A stretch of DNA of 63,026 nt from Candidatus Aminicenantota bacterium (GTDB taxonomy: Bacteria; Acidobacteriota; Aminicenantia; Aminicenantales; JAFGAV01), in contig JAFGAV010000103.1 of NCBI GenBank assembly GCA_016933515.1, forward strand, positions 1-63,026, in the 5' to 3' direction. Shown here piece after piece: positions 18,530-26,504 of this stretch. The translations under genes and the position numbers were made by a program. Numbering within the stretch: position 1 is the first letter of the stretch; each line of letters starts with the position of its first letter. Under the pieces are notes generated by a model. The model did not search any database and was not told the DNA's origin. It saw only the letters and a list, made by a program, of their open reading frames with translations.

Positions 18530-18958
18530 TCACGGCTCTCCGGGCCCGGTGCTCCCGGAAGCAGACGGATCGCCGCCGTCGGCGGGGTGAGGAGTCAGCC
18601 TCCGAATGCAATCCTTGACGATGCGGATGATGTCCGAGGTGACCTGGCGGTAAAAGGTGGTGATGGGATACAGGGCGATGATCAGGTAAGGCGACTGCTG
18701 AACGGAAAAGCCCTGGACAATGATCCGCATCCGGGGATTCAGGGTGCGGATGGAAATTTCTTCGATCCCTTCGACGTTGATGTTATGCTGAATGTCGTCC
18801 AGCATCCGGTAGAGGGGGGAAAACAGGGCCGCCAGGTGCTCGGGAGGATAGAGGCCGCCCTCGGCGTCGAGAACCATGCCCTCGCCGTCCACCAGGACCA
18901 GCCCCAGAATCTCGTTCCGCTCGAGCAGAGGCCGGATCTCTTGGCTAAGATAACGCAT
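18530..18958 (-). CDS. Roadblock/LC7-fold protein
   Basis: Protein of 142 aa from ATG 18958, which has GGAG 6 nt upstream; ATG 18973 would add five residues. The central LGLVLVDGEGMVLDAEGG and the following helix/strand order are typical of the roadblock/LC7 fold, in which dimers form platforms that bind and regulate small GTPases. After the fold there is a long amphipathic helix (FYRQVTSDIIRIVKDCIRRL) and a Pro/Gly/Ser-rich tail. The gene overlaps the end of the MglA-type GTPase gene by 14 bp (29 bp from the longer start), so expression is tightly coupled. Confidence 0.7.
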   Translation of the reverse strand: MRYLSQEIRPLLERNEILGLVLVDGEGMVLDAEGGLYPPEHLAALFSPLYRMLDDIQHNINVEGIEEISIRTLNPRMRIIVQGFSVQQSPYLIIALYPITTFYRQVTSDIIRIVKDCIRRLTPHPADGGDPSASGSTGPGEP

Positions 18959-19532
18959 GGGCTTCTCCGTCATGGATTTTCTTCAAGAGACGGCTGATCA
19001 TCAGCACGAAGGCCTCCCGGAGGTTCGTGCCGTTGAGGGCGCTGGCCGGAAAGCGCGTGTACTCGGACAGGTCCAGCAGCGCGGCCAACTCGTCGGGCGA
19101 ATAAACGTCCTCCTGGTCCTGCTTGTTGCACAAGAGGATGATCTCCGCCCGATCCATGCCGGCCACGCCTTTTTGAAAGGAGCGCATTTCCCGGACGAAT
19201 TCCCGGTTGTGCTCCAGTTCCTCCTTTCGTGAATCGGCCACGAAAAAGACGCCGTCCACGTCCTCGAACAGAAGGCGGCGGGTCATGGTGTAGTAGTTCT
19301 GTCCGGTGGTGGTGTAGAGTCGAACGATGATGTCGGCGCTGATTTGCAGGGGAGTGAAATCAAAAAAAAGGGTCTGACCGAACGAGGTTTCCAAGCAACG
19401 CACTTTTTCGGCCAATTTGAACTCATCGGGGATGCCGTTGCGAAACAGCCACTTGAGGGTGGTCGTTTTGCCGGCCAATGCCGTGCCGAAAAAGACGATC
19501 TTGAGGTAGGTCTTGCCGTTGACGACCTTCAT
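18945..19532 (-). CDS. mglA: MglA-type small Ras-like GTPase
   Basis: Protein of 195 aa. The G1 loop is GTALAGKTT (G16 to T23), the switch II region is YTTTGQNYY, equivalent to the MglA T-x-P-G-Q motif, and G4 is NKQD. MglA proteins are bacterial Ras-superfamily switches; in Myxococcus MglA sets cell polarity and motility direction, with the roadblock protein MglB acting as its GTPase activator. Here the gene overlaps the preceding roadblock gene by 4 bp (ATGA) and the following one as well. Whether this cell glides or has pili cannot be told, because no pilus or motility gene is in the window. Confidence 0.85.
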   Translation of the reverse strand: MKVVNGKTYLKIVFFGTALAGKTTTLKWLFRNGIPDEFKLAEKVRCLETSFGQTLFFDFTPLQISADIIVRLYTTTGQNYYTMTRRLLFEDVDGVFFVADSRKEELEHNREFVREMRSFQKGVAGMDRAEIILLCNKQDQEDVYSPDELAALLDLSEYTRFPASALNGTNLREAFVLMISRLLKKIHDGEAHALS

Positions 19533-20035
19533 GTCAAGCCCCGGCGCAGTTTGGCGAGGATCTCCTCGATGTCCCGGTCCTGAAGCGGGCGCGGCCGATG
19601 GGTCATTTTCTGCCGCAGATCGCGTTCGTCGGGGATGCGGAGCTTGTGCTCCTCCATCAGGGATTTGCGCCTCTCCTCCGTGTCCAACATGATCCGGGCG
19701 ATCTTTTCCATGGCCCGCTTGGCTTCCAGGCGGATCAGGCCCAGATAGCTCTCTTTGGCGGCGATGATGGTCAGGAGGCCGCGGGGCATGCCGCTCTGGC
19801 AGAGTTTCAGGTCCCCGAGCTCGACGATGATCATGTCCAGGCTCTGGCCCAGTTCGAGACCCACCTGGGCGTAGGAGTTGTAGCAGGCGGCCAGAAGCGC
19901 TCCCAGGTCTTCGGGCTTCATGTCGAATTGCCCGGCGATCTCCAAAGGGATGCCGTCGATGTCCAGGAGGATGAGCCCTTTGACTTCAGGCAGGCGCCGA
20001 AGGATGTCCTGGAAGATGTCCTTGATGTGAATCAT
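19529..20035 (-). CDS. Roadblock/LC7 protein, MglB-like
   Basis: Protein of 168 aa. LILLDIDGIPLEIAG, LGALLAACYNSYAQVG and a MIIVELGDLKLC strand fit the roadblock fold in the same layout as MglB. The C-terminal 60 residues are highly charged and predicted helical. Direct pairing with the MglA-type gene (4-bp ATGA overlap downstream) makes it the best candidate for the GTPase's partner or activator. Its own start overlaps the stop of the 376-aa unknown gene by 4 bp. There is no clear Shine-Dalgarno at the overlap, so it probably relies on translational coupling. Confidence 0.75.
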   Translation of the reverse strand: MIHIKDIFQDILRRLPEVKGLILLDIDGIPLEIAGQFDMKPEDLGALLAACYNSYAQVGLELGQSLDMIIVELGDLKLCQSGMPRGLLTIIAAKESYLGLIRLEAKRAMEKIARIMLDTEERRKSLMEEHKLRIPDERDLRQKMTHRPRPLQDRDIEEILAKLRRGLT

Positions 20036-21162
20036 TCGCTACCCGTCAGGCCGACGGCGCCGCGCCGTCCGGACGGTTTCCTCTCCAGGGCGAGAATGCG
20101 TTCCCTGACGCGATTGCGGAAAGAGGAGTTTTTCGCTCCGCCCTCGAGAAGAAATCCGTAAAGAAAGCGCCCTTGATAGATATGAACCGTCTTGTCTCCG
20201 GCCCGGATCTCCATAAACCAGGGGCGTCCGGGATCGCAGGCCGAATTTCCCATGCGGTCCAGGATCCGCTTGAAGTTCAGAATGTTCCGCGAGGGGAAGA
20301 AACACTCCCGGTAGCGCGCGTAGCCGATGAGCTCCTCCCGGTCGAAAAGTGCCGCCAAAGCCAGGTCGCTTTCCCGGGAGAGGCTTTTCAGGAATTCGAT
20401 GATCTGCGGAGGCGTGTCCTTGATGTAGGATTCGAGATTCAGCCTCTGCTCGCGCTGTCCGAGGTGGAGGATTTTTTTCAGCCCTTTTTCCTTGATTCGC
20501 AGAGTTTCCGAGAGATAGGGGCGGGTGACGGGCCGGTCGGCCTCGATCTCGGTATGGATGGCCTGGAAGGCCAGATTCATCTGGATCTGACGCATCTGGA
20601 TCATGAAGTCCTTCATCGCCGGACTGCAGGAGGCGGTTTCGAGAAGCAGTTCTTCCTCGGGAGAGAGATCGGCGGGCGGAGGATCGAGAAGAAAAAGGCT
20701 CCCGCCCTCCAAAGCGATCTCTTCATGGACGGGGAGTCCCTCATCTTCGAGCGTTTTTTTCGTTAGGCCTGGAAAAAAGGCGATCCAGCCCCGGTCCAGG
20801 CGGCGATGGAGCATGCGAAAAGACTCGGCCTCGAGTCCGAAGCCGACGACCTGAACCGGGGGAGCACCTGTTTCCTCGTCCGAGAACGCCTGTTCCAGGG
20901 CCGCCATCCGGGAAGGAAGGTCTCCGCCGTCGAGCACTCTGACGCCTTTAAGATGGCGGGTCTCCTTGGGCACGTCCCCGAGCACGAGCAGCTGGCGATA
21001 GCGGGGAATATAGATGCGAAGCCAACAGAAGAGCGAATGGAAGAGCGAGGGATCTGAAAGGGAGCAAACCATCCGGTTTCTGTCCCAGAGAGTCGCCAGA
21101 ACCCGGGCTTCGATGAAAATCAACCTGTCCTGGGACGGCACCCCCCCGCGGACGGAGGTCAT
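20032..21162 (-). CDS. Unknown 376-aa protein in the MglA/roadblock cluster
   Basis: I do not recognise this protein. It is soluble, without signal peptide or membrane segment. ATG 21162 overlaps the stop of the upstream gene and has AAGGAG 7 nt before it. The middle (about 170-250) is helical with many charged residues. The last 100 residues, with LALAALFDREELIGYARY and FMEIRAGDKTVHIYQGRFLYGFLLEG, alternate helix and strand in a way that could be a divergent roadblock/longin-like fold; this is inference only. Its place between two roadblock genes, with 4-bp overlaps on both sides, says it acts with them, perhaps as scaffold, exchange factor or effector. Confidence 0.55.
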   Translation of the reverse strand: MTSVRGGVPSQDRLIFIEARVLATLWDRNRMVCSLSDPSLFHSLFCWLRIYIPRYRQLLVLGDVPKETRHLKGVRVLDGGDLPSRMAALEQAFSDEETGAPPVQVVGFGLEAESFRMLHRRLDRGWIAFFPGLTKKTLEDEGLPVHEEIALEGGSLFLLDPPPADLSPEEELLLETASCSPAMKDFMIQMRQIQMNLAFQAIHTEIEADRPVTRPYLSETLRIKEKGLKKILHLGQREQRLNLESYIKDTPPQIIEFLKSLSRESDLALAALFDREELIGYARYRECFFPSRNILNFKRILDRMGNSACDPGRPWFMEIRAGDKTVHIYQGRFLYGFLLEGGAKNSSFRNRVRERILALERKPSGRRGAVGLTGSE

Positions 21163-21521
21163 TTCGGCTCCTTAAGGCCGGCTCCGACGGCTTCGGCCGC
21201 GCGTTTCAATTTTTCCAGCGCGGAAACAACGTCCAGGGATTTCCCCCCCATCAGGAACAGAAAAGGCCCCCCGCCTTGAACCCGGAGGAGAAGGATTTTT
21301 TTATCCGAACCTTCGATCAGAATCTGTTCGAATGCGGGAAGCTCGGCGAGCCTCGCCGATTCGGTCAGTTCCAGAATTGCCGGGATCAGGCTCTCCTGCT
21401 GCTCGACCGCTTTTTCAGGCGGCGAGGCATTCCATGTCAGAATCTGTCCCTCGGCCGTAAAGGCTCCCGAGGCCCCTCCGGCTTCTTCGTCCGGCTGGAA
21501 TAGGTCGAGTGTGTTTGACAA
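21159..21521 (-). CDS. Short roadblock-fold-like protein, first gene of the cluster
   Basis: Protein of 120 aa starting at TTG 21521; no ATG is available in frame before the conserved part and the ribosome site is weak (GGCAGG). After a 20-residue tail, the sequence gives GQILTWNA, a helix, then QILIEGSDKKILLLRVQGGGPFLFLMGG and a last helix: the strand-helix order of a small roadblock or profilin-like domain. Confidence in the fold is moderate. Its stop overlaps the next start (ATGA), so it opens a run of four overlapping genes leading to the MglA-type GTPase. Confidence 0.55.
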   Translation of the reverse strand: MSNTLDLFQPDEEAGGASGAFTAEGQILTWNASPPEKAVEQQESLIPAILELTESARLAELPAFEQILIEGSDKKILLLRVQGGGPFLFLMGGKSLDVVSALEKLKRAAEAVGAGLKEPK

Positions 21522-21686
21522 TTCCTGCCTTTCCGGAACTCAATAAAATTCAAAAAAAAGACAACACCCTCAACTCAATATGAACGGAACGCCCTTGCCG
21601 GTCAATGCTCTTCGAAGATGAATCTCCTTTATCCATGCCTCACCCTTCGGTTCACCCTCAACGGCTAGTCTCGGTTTTCCCAGCCG

Positions 21687-21703
21687 GTGACGAATTTTGT
21701 CAC
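21687..21703. promoter_or_regulatory. Inverted repeat, possible regulator site
   Basis: GTGAC, 7 nt, GTCAC: a perfect 5-bp dyad in the divergent region, centred about 88 bp upstream of the predicted rightward transcription start. The half sites resemble those of CRP/FNR-family proteins, but the spacing differs from the usual form. Confidence 0.35.
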
Positions 21704-21747
21704 TACGGCGCATCGTGTTCCGAGACTTCTTTCTCGGTGTCAGAGGA

Positions 21748-21776
21748 TTGCGGCCGATGAAAATTCATGTTATAGA
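21748..21776 (+). promoter_or_regulatory. Predicted promoter for the UPF0371 gene
   Basis: TTGCGG at 21748-21753, a 17-bp spacer, TATAGA at 21771-21776. The leader to ATG 21871 would be about 88 nt. Confidence 0.5.
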
Positions 21777-21870
21777 CAATCGGAAAAGAGATCCCCTGAG
21801 AGAGGTCTGCCGTTCCGGGACCGGTTCATGCCCGGGAGGCATTCTCAAGCAGGTTGAAGCGGGAGGAAAG

Positions 21871-23385
21871 ATGTCCGGGCAAGGATTCGACAACGCGCTT
21901 TACCTGGAACTTCAAACGCGGGCCATCCTGGAGCGGGTGGAACGGTTTGAGAACAAGCTTTACCTGGAGTTCGGGGGGAAGCTCCTGTTCGATTACCATG
22001 CCGCGCGCGTTCTGCCCGGCTTCGATCCCAACGTCAAGATGAAGCTTCTCCAGAAGCTGAGGGACAAGGCCGACATCCTGCTGTGCATCTACGCCGGCGA
22101 CATTGAGCGCAAGAAGGTCCGGGCCGATTTCGGCATCACCTACGACGCCGACGCCCTGAAGCTCATCGACGATCTCCGGGACTGGGGCCTCGACATCTTG
22201 GGCGTGGTCGTCACCCGTTTCGAAAACCAGCCCGCGGCCAGGGTTTTCAAGAACCGCCTGGAACGGCGGGGCGTTGCCGTCCACACCCATCCTTTCACCA
22301 AGGGGTATCCCACGGACATCGATCTCATCGTCAGCGACGAGGGATACGGAGCCAACGATTTCATCGTCACCCGCAAGCCTCTCGTGGTCGTCACCGGCCC
22401 CGGACCGGGAAGCGGCAAGCTGGCCACCTGCCTGTCGCAGATGTACCACGAGTGGAAAAGGGGGACGAAGGCCGGCTACGCCAAGTTCGAGACGTTCCCC
22501 ATCTGGAACCTGCCGCTCAAGCATCCGGTCAACGTGGCCTACGAGGCCGCCACTTCCGACCTGGGGGATTTCAACCTCCTCGATCCCTTCCATCAGGAGG
22601 CCTACGACCGGGCGGCCGTGAACTACAACCGGGATGTGGAGATTTTTCCCGTCCTGAGAAGGATTCTGGAAAGGATCACCTGCGGGGCCGCCCATTACCG
22701 GTCGCCCACGGATATGGGAGTCAACGCCGCAGGCCTGGCCATCGTCGACGACGAGACCGTCCGGAGAGCCTCGCGCCAGGAGCTCATTCGGCGTTATTTC
22801 CGGTACCTGTGCGAGTTCGCCATGGGGTTGACCGAAAAGGAGACCGTCCAGCGAGCGGAGCTTCTGATGAAGGAAATGAACGTCACGCCCGAGGACCGCA
22901 GTGTCGTGGCCCCGGCCCGGGCGGCCGCCGAAGACGCGCGGCGGCGGGGGAAGGGAAACGCGGGCGTGTTCGTCGGAGCGGCTCTGGCGCTTCACGACGG
23001 GCGGGTTGTTACGGGCTCCAACTCCCCGCTGATGCACGCCGCCTCGAGCCTGGTGCTGAACGCGGTGAAGACCCTGGCCGGCATCCCGGATTCGATCCCG
23101 CTTCTGACGCCGGCGATCGTCGGCTCCGTGGCCGCTCTCAAGAAGGACATCCTCGGTGCCCGAACCGTGAGTCTCGATCTTTCGGAAGTCCTCATCTGCC
23201 TGAGCCTCAACGCCTCGGCCAATCCCATGGCCCAACTGGCCCTGGAGAAGCTGAAGGAGCTCCACGGCTGCGAGATGCACACCACGCATCTTCCCGCGCC
23301 GGGGGACGAAGCCGGGCTGCGGCGCCTGGGCATCAACCTGACGAGCGAGCCGAATTTCTCGGACAAGGCGCTGTTCGTGGGCTAG
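21871..23385 (+). CDS. UPF0371 (DUF1846) family protein
   Basis: Protein of 504 aa, the usual length of the family. ATG 21871 has GGGAGGAAAG directly upstream, so in-frame starts as far back as 21697 are rejected. The N-terminal KLYLEFGGKLLFDYHAARVLPGF and the phosphate-loop-like VVTGPGPGSGKLATCLSQMYHE are hallmarks of the family, whose structure is known but whose biochemical role is not settled; the GSGK loop suggests nucleotide or phosphate binding. The C-terminal half shows repeated Gly/Ala-rich strands. It precedes two amino-acid symporter genes on the same strand, but each of those appears to have its own promoter. Confidence 0.85.
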   Translation: MSGQGFDNALYLELQTRAILERVERFENKLYLEFGGKLLFDYHAARVLPGFDPNVKMKLLQKLRDKADILLCIYAGDIERKKVRADFGITYDADALKLIDDLRDWGLDILGVVVTRFENQPAARVFKNRLERRGVAVHTHPFTKGYPTDIDLIVSDEGYGANDFIVTRKPLVVVTGPGPGSGKLATCLSQMYHEWKRGTKAGYAKFETFPIWNLPLKHPVNVAYEAATSDLGDFNLLDPFHQEAYDRAAVNYNRDVEIFPVLRRILERITCGAAHYRSPTDMGVNAAGLAIVDDETVRRASRQELIRRYFRYLCEFAMGLTEKETVQRAELLMKEMNVTPEDRSVVAPARAAAEDARRRGKGNAGVFVGAALALHDGRVVTGSNSPLMHAASSLVLNAVKTLAGIPDSIPLLTPAIVGSVAALKKDILGARTVSLDLSEVLICLSLNASANPMAQLALEKLKELHGCEMHTTHLPAPGDEAGLRRLGINLTSEPNFSDKALFVG

Positions 23386-23409
23386 AGCCGAAACGCGGCC
23401 GGATCCGTG

Positions 23410-23439
23410 TTGTGCTCGGCGGACGAAGTGAGATAGAAT
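23410..23439 (+). promoter_or_regulatory. Predicted promoter for the GltS-type gene, nearly leaderless
   Basis: TTGTGC at 23410-23415, an 18-bp spacer, TAGAAT at 23434-23439. Transcription would begin only a few bases before, or at, ATG 23447, and there is no ribosome-binding site. Confidence 0.4.
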
Positions 23440-23446
23440 TCCGGCA

Positions 23447-24796
23447 ATGGAATTTCTTTACAGTTTTTGCGTCCTCGGCATCTTTCTGCTCGTGGGCAAG
23501 ATCCTCCGGGCCAACATTCGGCTGTTTCAGGTTCTTTTTCTTCCTTCGGCCATCATCGCCGGTTTTTTGGCTCTCGGCCTGGGACCCTACGGAGCGAAGC
23601 TCATTCCCCAGTGGGTGATTGCCGATTGGAGTCCGCTTCCGGGTGTCCTGATCAACATCGTCTTCGCCACGCTCTTTCTGGGAGTGGCCATCCCGGCGGT
23701 CAAGAAGATCTGGAGCGCGGGCGGTTCGCAGCTCTGCTTCGGAGTCGTGCTCGGAATGGGCCAGTATTTCTTCGCTCTGCTGGCCGCGGCCCTGATCATC
23801 GTTCCGGTCTTCAAGTCGAATCCGCTCATCGCCTGCATCCTGGAGATCGGATTTTCGGGCGGCCACGGGACGGCGGCCGGTATGAAGCACATGTTCGCCG
23901 ATCTCGGATTTCCCGAGGGCGGCGACCTGGCCCTGATGTCGGCCACGGTGGGCATCATCACCGCCGTCGTGGCCGGCATGGTCCTGATCAACATCGCCAT
24001 CCGCCGGGATTACTGCACCTACCTGAGCGAGAAGCGGGGGATCCCCGTCTATAAAAAAAAGGGGCTCATCCCCGAGCCACAGCGGTTCTCGATCGCCACG
24101 GCCACCGTGGCCTCGGAAGCCATCGAGCCCCTGACGTTTCATTTCGCGATCATCGCCCTGGCCGTGGTCGTCGGCTGGGGCTTTCTGTCGGGCCTGCAGA
24201 CCCTGTCGCCGGCCTTCAATTCCTTCCCCCTCTTTCCCCTGGCCATGATCGGCGGCCTGATCGTCCAGAGGTTCTCTATGGCTTTCAAGGTCGACCACTA
24301 CTTCGACAAGAGCACATTCGACAGGATCCTGGGCTTCGCCCTGGATATCCTGGTGATCTCCGCCATCGCCACGATCAAGCTCGATGTCTTCCTGGCCAAT
24401 TTCTGGCCCTTCGCCATTATCATGGCCGTGGGCATCGTGTGGATGGTGTTCTGCGCCGTATTTCTCGCTCCCCGCATGTTCCGCCGATACTGGTTCGAGA
24501 GAGGGATCACGGAATTCGGCATGCAGACGGGGGTGACGGCCATCGGTCTCATGCTCCTCCGGGTGGTTGACCCGCTTTACAAGACGGACACGGCCAAGGC
24601 GTTCGGCTTCAAACAGATGATCTACGAGCCTTTCCTGGGCGGCGGATTCATCACCGCATTCGCGCCGATGCTGGTCGTCAGTCTGGGGATTTGGCTGTCG
24701 ATCGGCGTGTCCCTGGCGGTCATGGCGGCGTTTTTCCTTTTGTCTTTTTTCAGCGGCTGGGTGAATTTCCGGCCCGATAAAAGAGCTCGTGAATGA
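23447..24796 (+). CDS. gltS: Sodium/glutamate symporter (GltS type)
   Basis: Protein of 449 aa with about 11-12 membrane segments. FSGGHGTAAGM matches the GGHGT signature of the GltS family, which imports glutamate with sodium; a second related half appears after residue 270 with the matching ITEFGMQTGVTAIGL. ATG 23447 has no Shine-Dalgarno and sits just after a predicted -10 box, so the message may be leaderless. With the AGCS gene downstream it supports amino-acid uptake driven by a sodium gradient. Substrate preference (glutamate or another acid) is inferred from the family. Confidence 0.82.
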   Translation: MEFLYSFCVLGIFLLVGKILRANIRLFQVLFLPSAIIAGFLALGLGPYGAKLIPQWVIADWSPLPGVLINIVFATLFLGVAIPAVKKIWSAGGSQLCFGVVLGMGQYFFALLAAALIIVPVFKSNPLIACILEIGFSGGHGTAAGMKHMFADLGFPEGGDLALMSATVGIITAVVAGMVLINIAIRRDYCTYLSEKRGIPVYKKKGLIPEPQRFSIATATVASEAIEPLTFHFAIIALAVVVGWGFLSGLQTLSPAFNSFPLFPLAMIGGLIVQRFSMAFKVDHYFDKSTFDRILGFALDILVISAIATIKLDVFLANFWPFAIIMAVGIVWMVFCAVFLAPRMFRRYWFERGITEFGMQTGVTAIGLMLLRVVDPLYKTDTAKAFGFKQMIYEPFLGGGFITAFAPMLVVSLGIWLSIGVSLAVMAAFFLLSFFSGWVNFRPDKRARE

Positions 24797-24822
24797 ACGG
24801 GCGGATCCGGGAAGCCCGCGCG

Positions 24823-24851
24823 TTGACGGTTCCCCCCCATTCCTTTAGAAT
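24823..24851 (+). promoter_or_regulatory. Sigma70-type promoter for the AGCS symporter gene
   Basis: TTGACG at 24823-24828, a 17-bp spacer, TAGAAT at 24846-24851; leader of about 21 nt to GTG 24879. Confidence 0.65.
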
Positions 24852-24878
24852 CGTCCCTTCATCCCGAGGAGGTGCCTC

Positions 24879-26378
24879 GTGAACCTGGAATCGGTCGTCG
24901 AAGCGATCAACAGCTATGTGTGGAGCCTTCCCCTCGTAATTCTTTGCCTTGGAGCGGGCGTTTACTTTTCGATTCGCACCCGTTTTCTTCAGGTGCGCCT
25001 CATCAAGGACATGGTGGGGCAGCTCTTCCTGGGCAAGGCCTCTAAGAAGGGCGTATCGTCGTTCCAGGGCTTCGCCATGGCTTTGGGCGGCCGGGTGGGA
25101 ACGGGGAACATCGCCGGCGTGGCCACGGCCATCGGCTTCGGCGGACCGGGCGCATTGTTCTGGATGTGGATGATCGCCTTTTTGGGCGCCGGTTCGGCGT
25201 ACATCGAGGCGGCGTTGGGCCAGGTCTGGAAGGAGGAAATCGGCGGAGTCTATCGCGGGGGGCCGGCCTATTACATCGAGAAGGGCTTGGGCCAGAAGTG
25301 GTACGCCGTCATCTTCGCCCTCATCACCATCCTTTCCTGCGGCATCCTTCTTCCCGGCATCCAGGCCAATTCCATCGCCGTCGCCTTTCAAGGGGCTTTT
25401 CCGGCCATCACGCCGACGATCTCCGGCCTCTTCGTCACGGCGCTCCTGGCGCTGATCATTTTCGGAGGGGTCAAGCGCATCGGCCGGACGGCCGAGCTCA
25501 TGGTGCCCTTCATGGCCGTCGGCTACGTCGTCATGGCGCTCATCATCGTCATTATCGATATCAAGCGCGTGCCCGCAGTGCTGGCGATGATCTTCAACTC
25601 CGCGGTCGGCAAGAACGCCGTTTTCGGCGGCATCCTGGGATCGGCCGTTCTCTGGGGGGTGAAGCGGGGAATTTTCTCGAATGAAGCCGGTCAGGGCACG
25701 GGTCCCCAGGCCGCGGCGGCGGCCGAAGTCCCCCATCCGGCCAAGCAGGGCTTGGTTCAGGCGTTTTCCGTGTACGTCGACACGCTCTTTGTCTGCACGG
25801 CCACGGGTTTCATGATCCTCCTCACGGGGGTATACAACGTCGCGGACGGGAAAGGCGGCTACCTCGTGAAAAATCTGGTGGACAGCCAGGGAGCAGCCGT
25901 GGAGGCCGGCCCGTTATGGACGCAGGCCGGCATCGACACGCTGCTCCGTGGCTTCGGAGCGCATTTCGTGGCCATCGCCCTCTTTTTCTTCGCTTTCACC
26001 ACGTTGCTGGCCTACGCCTTCTACACCGAGTCCAACGTCGCCTATCTGTTCAAGAAAAAAAGCCGGATCGCGATTCCCCTGGCCCGCATCTTCATGCTGT
26101 TCATGGTTTTTTACGGCGCGATCCGGACGGCCAAACTGGCGTGGGGCATGGGCGACATCGGAGTGGGTCTCATGGCCTGGCTGAACATTATCGCCATTTT
26201 GCTCCTGAGCAAGGTCGGCCTGGCCACATTGAAGGATTACGAACGGCAGAAGCGCGAGAAGGTCAAGGAGCTCACCTTCGACCCGGGCAGTCTCGGCATC
26301 CGCCACGCCTCGCTCTGGACTTACATCCGCCACCATCCCGAGCTTGACGGCATCATCGGCCAGGATTTCAAAGACTAG
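24879..26378 (+). CDS. Alanine/glycine:cation symporter (AGCS family)
   Basis: Protein of 499 aa with about 11 membrane segments. The start is GTG 24879, fixed by GAGGAGGTG upstream. The family signature GGRVGTGNIAGVATAIGFGG near residues 69-88 and the later FSNEAGQGTGPQAAAAAE, where small neutral amino acids bind, are both intact. These proteins import alanine or glycine with sodium. Together with GltS and the many exported peptidases it fits a peptide-based diet. The C-terminal 50 residues are cytoplasmic and charged. Confidence 0.88.
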   Translation: MNLESVVEAINSYVWSLPLVILCLGAGVYFSIRTRFLQVRLIKDMVGQLFLGKASKKGVSSFQGFAMALGGRVGTGNIAGVATAIGFGGPGALFWMWMIAFLGAGSAYIEAALGQVWKEEIGGVYRGGPAYYIEKGLGQKWYAVIFALITILSCGILLPGIQANSIAVAFQGAFPAITPTISGLFVTALLALIIFGGVKRIGRTAELMVPFMAVGYVVMALIIVIIDIKRVPAVLAMIFNSAVGKNAVFGGILGSAVLWGVKRGIFSNEAGQGTGPQAAAAAEVPHPAKQGLVQAFSVYVDTLFVCTATGFMILLTGVYNVADGKGGYLVKNLVDSQGAAVEAGPLWTQAGIDTLLRGFGAHFVAIALFFFAFTTLLAYAFYTESNVAYLFKKKSRIAIPLARIFMLFMVFYGAIRTAKLAWGMGDIGVGLMAWLNIIAILLLSKVGLATLKDYERQKREKVKELTFDPGSLGIRHASLWTYIRHHPELDGIIGQDFKD

Positions 26379-26504
26379 CCCATCGGCCGTCGTTCCAGGC
26401 GGGAAGGCGCGCAGCTCTCAGCTCGACAAAGAAAAGCCCGCCGGACTCACAAGCACCCCCTCGTTTTTTTTCGGCAATAGGCGGTTGAGGAGGGGCTGCG
26501 GGAT

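Larger units (their letters stand above)
21522..21870. other. Divergent intergenic region (349 bp)
   Basis: No gene seen. It separates the leftward MglA/roadblock cluster from the rightward UPF0371 gene. It holds an inverted repeat at 21687-21703 and a promoter for the rightward gene at 21748-21776. The 21530-21600 part is AT-rich (a run of A) and probably holds the leftward promoter, but I see no convincing pair of boxes. Confidence 0.5.
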
